This document shows positions 59,714 to 64,000 of a stretch of 64,000 bases of DNA, piece after piece. Position 1 is the first letter of the stretch; every line of letters begins with the position of its first letter. Location of the stretch: positions 3,841,001 to 3,905,000 of the forward strand of contig CM065392.1 in the NCBI GenBank assembly GCA_033060915.1, written 5' to 3'. Position numbers and translations under genes: made by a program. Source of the DNA: Euryodendron excelsum (Eukaryota > Streptophyta > Magnoliopsida > Ericales > Pentaphylacaceae). Below the pieces are notes generated by a model. That model searched no databases. It had not been told where the DNA came from and saw only the letters and a list, made by a program, of their open reading frames with translations.

Positions 59714-59860
59714 CTTGAGAATGCTAGGATTTTGTGGGACTTCTAGGCTTCTGATGCAGGTGGAGTGGCTCTACTCTGCATCTCTCTCTACGAGGAAGAA
59801 GAAAGAGAAAGCTTTGAGGTAGGCGAAATGGCAAATTTTCAAAATGAAATTTGGGCGGTA

Positions 59861-59868
59861 CTTTATAG
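59861..59868 (-). promoter_or_regulatory. TATA box of the UVI4-like gene
   Basis: Minus-strand CTATAAAG, which would place the transcription start near 59835. Next to it is ACCGCCCAAATTT, whose inverse TTTGGGCGG is E2F-like but not a perfect site. Confidence 0.5.
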
Positions 59869-60450
59869 AAAATTAAATTTCAAACCAAAAAAAAAATACG
59901 AAATTTAAAATAAAAGTAAAAATGAAAAGCACCTGTGTGGTATCCGCACGTGTGAGCCTTTCAAATTTCAAAATTTTTGTTGGAAATGGGAATTTGGGTG
60001 CGGGTGCAGGTATTAGTATTAGAGTTCATTTGGTAAGATTTTTTTTGATCTAAATTTTTTTAATTTATAAGTAAAAAAGTTTATTTTTTTGACTTTTTTA
60101 TTTTTTCTTATTTTTTTGGTTAATTTTTAGCTTGTAAAGCAAAAACAATTTAGTTTTTTTTGTGTATAAGCTAGAAAAATAAAACCAAAAAAGCTATAAA
60201 AAAAAATTGTTCCAAATTAGTCCTCAATGTTAGTGCGAGCGTGAGTATCAGTGTGGATGTAGATGCAAAAGTACAAATGCATCATTTATAAAAATATATC
60301 GAAAGCAATAGTATTTCTGGAGCGCATATATACATGCATAATTATATATTTAAATATAAAAATATAAATATAAACATATAATTTGAATAATTTTTAATTT
60401 TTGTATGCATCAATTTTTTTAAAATATTCCTAAGTTATAATATTTAAAAG
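59869..60450. other. Upstream region of the UVI4-like gene
   Basis: AT-rich, no gene. One GCACGTGTG G-box-type site near 59948. Confidence 0.4.
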
Positions 60451-61248
60451 GGTAAATTACACGAACCACCCACGAGGTATCGTTTAATACACATATTACC
60501 CCTTACGTTTGAGAAATTTCACTGACCTCCTTTGTCAGAGTTGGTCAAATGAGAACCGTAACAGAAAAGGTGAGATTATATTTTTACCCTTCTTTCAAAG
60601 CATTTAAAATAATAAGTTGAATATATATTTTTACATTAAAAAAATGAAACCCATTTTCTCTTTTCTCACTCCTCTTCTTCTCTTTTTCATCCAGCTTTTC
60701 CTGTTATTCCTTTCCATCTCCGACCAAGATATTCCTTCAATCTCCAGCCACCACTGCTCCCAGCCCTTACTGCCACACCAGCTCCAAACCCCACTAGACA
60801 TCAGCCACCTACCCCTCATCACACGGCTTATTCACAATCATTTATCCCTAACACAGCATAGCCCAAAAAACCCTCTCCCTCTTTTCCTAAAAAAAAAAAC
60901 CTCTCCCTTTCTCTTGATGTAATAACCACAATTTCTCTCATAGAACCCATGATCAAGGAACACTGGTTTTTATTTATTTGTACAATTTTCACACACCCAT
61001 GGTCAAGGAACACCGATTCCCCCTCTGCCAAAATTGCTTCAATGCCACCACTTTCACCGCCATTGCAATCATTGTGCTCCAATGCCTCTTTTTCAACATG
61101 GGGAGACGATGATGCCATGGTGATAAGTGGGTTTTGAGGTGATTGGTTGGTGTCCATAAAGGAGGCCAAACAGTGTAGGGAACCTAGAGGGTTCACGAGG
61201 GTTGCTGGATCTAGTTTTATGTGGGTTTGTGAGAGAGAGAGAGAGAGA

Positions 61249-63449
61249 TGTTGACTTAAACTTGACCCTTGTTGACTCAAGGTTAATTCTCATGTTGATT
61301 TTGATAATAACTAAACCTTGTGTTATTTTACTAATGAATCTACTTAGTGTGCAGATTAACAAAGTTCATAATTTAGACTTAAAGTTCAATCTTAAGTCTA
61401 ATGTATGTCAAAGAAAATGCACAACAAATTCAAGATCAAGCAATGAATTCTAAGAGCTATGCAATGAACCAAACAAAGGATTGACGTCTATCTCTATTTC
61501 AAGCAAATGTCTTACATTCGAAGAGATTAAAGGTGTTTAAATAAAGCTTCTATCAAGTATGCATAGTTTCAATGAAGATTAATTTGCACTAGACTGAAGA
61601 CTTCATCAGAATATGCAAAGATCAGTTGAGGAGATGCAATGCTTAGTTGAAGATGAATTGTTTGTTGAGGAGTTTGAAAAAGCTCAAGAGATGTTTTCAT
61701 CTAGAATGCAAAGATCAATTCAAGACAATGTGATTGAAGTTGCTAAGAAGATGACTCACAATAATTGTCTGATCTCTACCTAGATTCAAGTGAAGAAATC
61801 TTGTACAATGTAAATAATCAATGAAGACTAGATATATGAAGAGACTTCATCATGCCTGCAATAGTCTCAGTGAAGTGATTTTAATGAAGAATGAAGGATT
61901 GATAGCAAAGAGAGGAAATCAGAAATCAAGCATTGTGAAGCTTTACGCAATTGAAAAAGCTTGGCTTTGAAAGAGGATGTTCTACAATGATAGAAGGAGT
62001 TGAGCAAATGAAGAAGAACAGATGAACATTGGTCTAATGAAGCCTTGACGGTTTGAGAGTCAAGAGAAGATCAATATTCAATGATTGATTCAATCTCAAT
62101 TGAATAGAAGTTAACTCTGATGAGTTAAAGAGACTTGATTGAACATCATACCCCAAAGATATACTCCTTGAAGATCTTATACCAGTGCTTTGATAAGCTT
62201 GATCAATAGAAATTTGAAAGCAGAATTCTAGGCAATGAGGGGACTCATGGAAATGAGGAGTCGCCTCTTGATCACAAAAGCAAAAAGGCTTGAAGATAAG
62301 ATGAACAATGAGGGGACTCATGGAAATGAGGAATTGCCTCTTGGTCACAGAAGCAAAAAGGCCTGAAGACAAGATGAACAATGAGTGGATTCATGAGAGA
62401 TGAAGAGTCGCCTCTTGATCACAGAAGCAAAAAGTCTAGAGACCAAATAGACAATGAGTGGACTCATTGTAATGAAAAGTTGCCTCATGGAGACAAACGC
62501 AGAGGCTTGAAGATGACATGATCAATAAGCGGACACATGAAGACGAAGAGTCGCCTCTTGGTAGCAGAAGTAAAAGGCTTGAAGATGAAATGATCAATGA
62601 GCGGACACCTGAAGATGAAGTGTCGCCTCATGACAGCAGAAACCAAAGATGTGAAGACAGAATGAACAAGGAGTCGCCTCATCGATATGAAGAGTGAACT
62701 CATGAAGTCAGTGAACATTGTCTGGTAAATGCAGAAGCAGAAAGTGTCGACTCCACAAATCTGGAGCCGACTCCCTTGGATATAACGACTATTTTTCTTA
62801 ACTTTATAACGAACTGGACGTGCATTTATGAAACCCAACCACCTCTAACGGATGGAATCAATACAAAAGTATATATACAACCTCCCAGCTGCATTTATAC
62901 AACTGATTGAAGACAAAAACAAGATCAAATCTACTGATTCACTGATATACTCTGAATATTCTTCATGTCTTCTTTAGTGAGCTTTGAATGTAAAATTTAC
63001 TCTTGCTAAAGAGTGTTAGTCATTTGTATAGTTTTATACACTTGTAATTGAGAGTTTGAGAGTTCTCTTGTGAAAGCAAAACTCTTGTAAGTTTGAGTGG
63101 AGCTTGGACAAAACCACCTGGAGATTGAAAAGCTCGATGAGAAGTTCTTTGTATAGTGAGCTGAGCACTTTGTCAATCAGTAGCCCATCTTGTAATAGGT
63201 GATTACATAGTGGAAGAAGACTTCAAGGAGGTCTTGGGGTGAAGACGTAGACCACGGTTTGTGGTTGAACCTCGGTAAATCTTTGTCTCTCTTCTATTGC
63301 TCTGTTTTCTTTATTTCTACTGATTTCATTGCATTACATAAAGATTGATCACTGTTACATTGCTTAGATTAATTTTAATTAATCTTAACTGGTATTAATC
63401 TACGAGAAACCCAATTCGCCCCCCTCTTGGGTTGCCTTTTGGACCAACA
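61249..63449 (+). mobile_element. Solo LTR of a SIRE/Maximus-like Ty1/copia element (2201 bp)
   Basis: Starts TGTTGACTTAAAC and ends GGACCAACA, flanked by AGAGA on both sides (61244-61248 and 63450-63454). The target was a GA microsatellite. The 3' end carries AATTCGCCCCCCTCTTGGG, typical of this lineage. There is no internal region, so it is a recombination remnant. Confidence 0.85.
62233..62690 (+). repeat. About six tandem copies of a 71-73-bp unit inside the solo LTR
   Basis: Units begin at CAATGAG or CAATAAG (62233, 62306, 62379, 62452, 62523, 62595, and partial 62667), each with a GGACTCAT.-type box, GTCGCCTC and AGCAGAAG/AAGCAAAAAG. The repeats are within the U3 part and may be enhancer-like. 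Confidence 0.9.
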
Positions 63450-63478
63450 AGAGAGAGGGACCATGGGTCCATGAGACT

Positions 63479-63514
63479 AGTGGTGATCACTAGTGGTGAT
63501 CACTAGTGGTGTTC
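63479..63514. repeat. Tandem 13-bp palindromic unit
   Basis: CTAGTGGTGATCA repeated about 2.7 times. Confidence 0.85.
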
Positions 63515-64000
63515 AGATGGGTGGGTGAGGCATGATGATGGTGGTCTATGAGGTGTTAGTAGTTGTGACAGTGGTGGTGTTGGTCGATTGTGGTTTGGTG
63601 GTTTGTGATGTGTTTTTCCAATGGCTATGGTAGTGGGGTAGAGGTAGAGAGAGAGAGAGAGATGTGTGGTGAATCTGGCGATAACTACAGTGGAGATAGC
63701 GTCATTGTGATTTGATTCGGTTTGATCACTTGGTGCACTGAGAGAGGAGTGAGAAAAAATTGGAGGAGAAGCAAAATTATTAAAAAACAAAAAGGGCGAC
63801 ATGTGTCAAAGCATTATAATGGGTATTTTTATAAACTCATTTGGTTCTTGAAGGTTATATTTGTCATTTTGTTGCATTAAAGGCATTTTAGGCATTATAA
63901 AAATTATTTATGTGATGTCAAGAAAAAAAGTTAAATCTCTAAACAACAACTTGACGGCAAGGAGGAATCTATTACAAGTTTCAAAAAGTAAGAGTTGTCA

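Larger units (their letters stand above)
60451..64000. mobile_element. Older repeat element split by a solo LTR, right end outside the window
   Basis: Begins GGGTAAATTACACGAACC, with CACCCACGAGGTATCG following, a start common to a class of old plant repeats. At 63900-64000 the sequence shows a diverged inverse of the first 150 bp (for example TTGACGGCAAGGAGG against CCTCCTTTGTCAGAG). The minus-strand frames at 60828-61280 and 63503-63802 are low-complexity and not called. The two halves are 60451-61248 and 63450-64000. Confidence 0.4.

Noticed and set aside
60828..61280. 150-residue minus-strand frame
   Set aside because: Low-complexity Ser/Leu-rich and Glu-rich sequence over a GA repeat, within an old repeat element.

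Overview
The window is nuclear DNA of a flowering plant, most likely a eudicot. The evidence is a CYP93-type cytochrome P450 exon, plant DC1 zinc-finger genes, a UVI4/OSD1-type cell-cycle gene, GT-AG introns, and dense LTR retrotransposons, CACTA, hAT and MITE elements in AT-rich DNA. The species cannot be named from this. Exon boundaries were worked out by reading frames and by comparing copies within the window. There was no transcript or database support.

Layout. 1-3300: 5' end of a decayed minus-strand Athila-type Ty3/gypsy element (gag, primer-binding site, LTR). 3627-7824: a complete non-autonomous CACTA element with a 3-bp target duplication; it carries fragments resembling trimethylguanosine synthase. 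7873-8195: a TRIM-type mini-retroelement. 10308-15636: tandem pair of DC1 genes. The first is intact (three exons, 627 aa); the second is broken at its 5' end and at one splice donor. A hAT-type element lies between them. 15904-16887: probable solo copia LTR. 18740-34007: a 15.3-kb minus-strand Athila-type element with two LTRs of about 1.29 kb and a perfect ATAAA duplication. Inside it are another family's solo LTR (20432-21936, ATAAT duplication), a 201-bp tandem duplication at the polypurine tract and an env-position ORF. 34260-36872: LTR and gag of a SIRE-like copia element. 37902-38810: first exon of a CYP93-type P450 whose heme-binding second exon is not visible. 42400-45017: two back-to-back solo gypsy LTRs. 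45-55 kb: MITEs, a fold-back element and a segmental duplication with P450-leader-like relics. 56068-59820: a UVI4/OSD1-like APC/C-inhibitor gene on the minus strand, with a DNA transposon in its 2.5-kb intron and an intron in its 5' UTR. 60451 to the end: an older repeat split by a 2.2-kb solo copia LTR (61249-63449).

Three cellular loci can be supported (the DC1 pair, the P450 exon and the UVI4-like gene). Nothing suggests that they work together. The rest is layered transposon insertion, much of it dated by target-site duplications.

The least expected signal is in the gypsy LTRs. Five related LTRs share a fold-back at their 5' terminus. Four of them carry, further in, a cluster of short CpG-containing palindromes. 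The core palindrome differs between the LTRs (CGTACG, TCCGGA, TTCGAA). In the full-length element the same cluster recurs internally just upstream of the env-position ORF, as a second promoter or regulatory module would.
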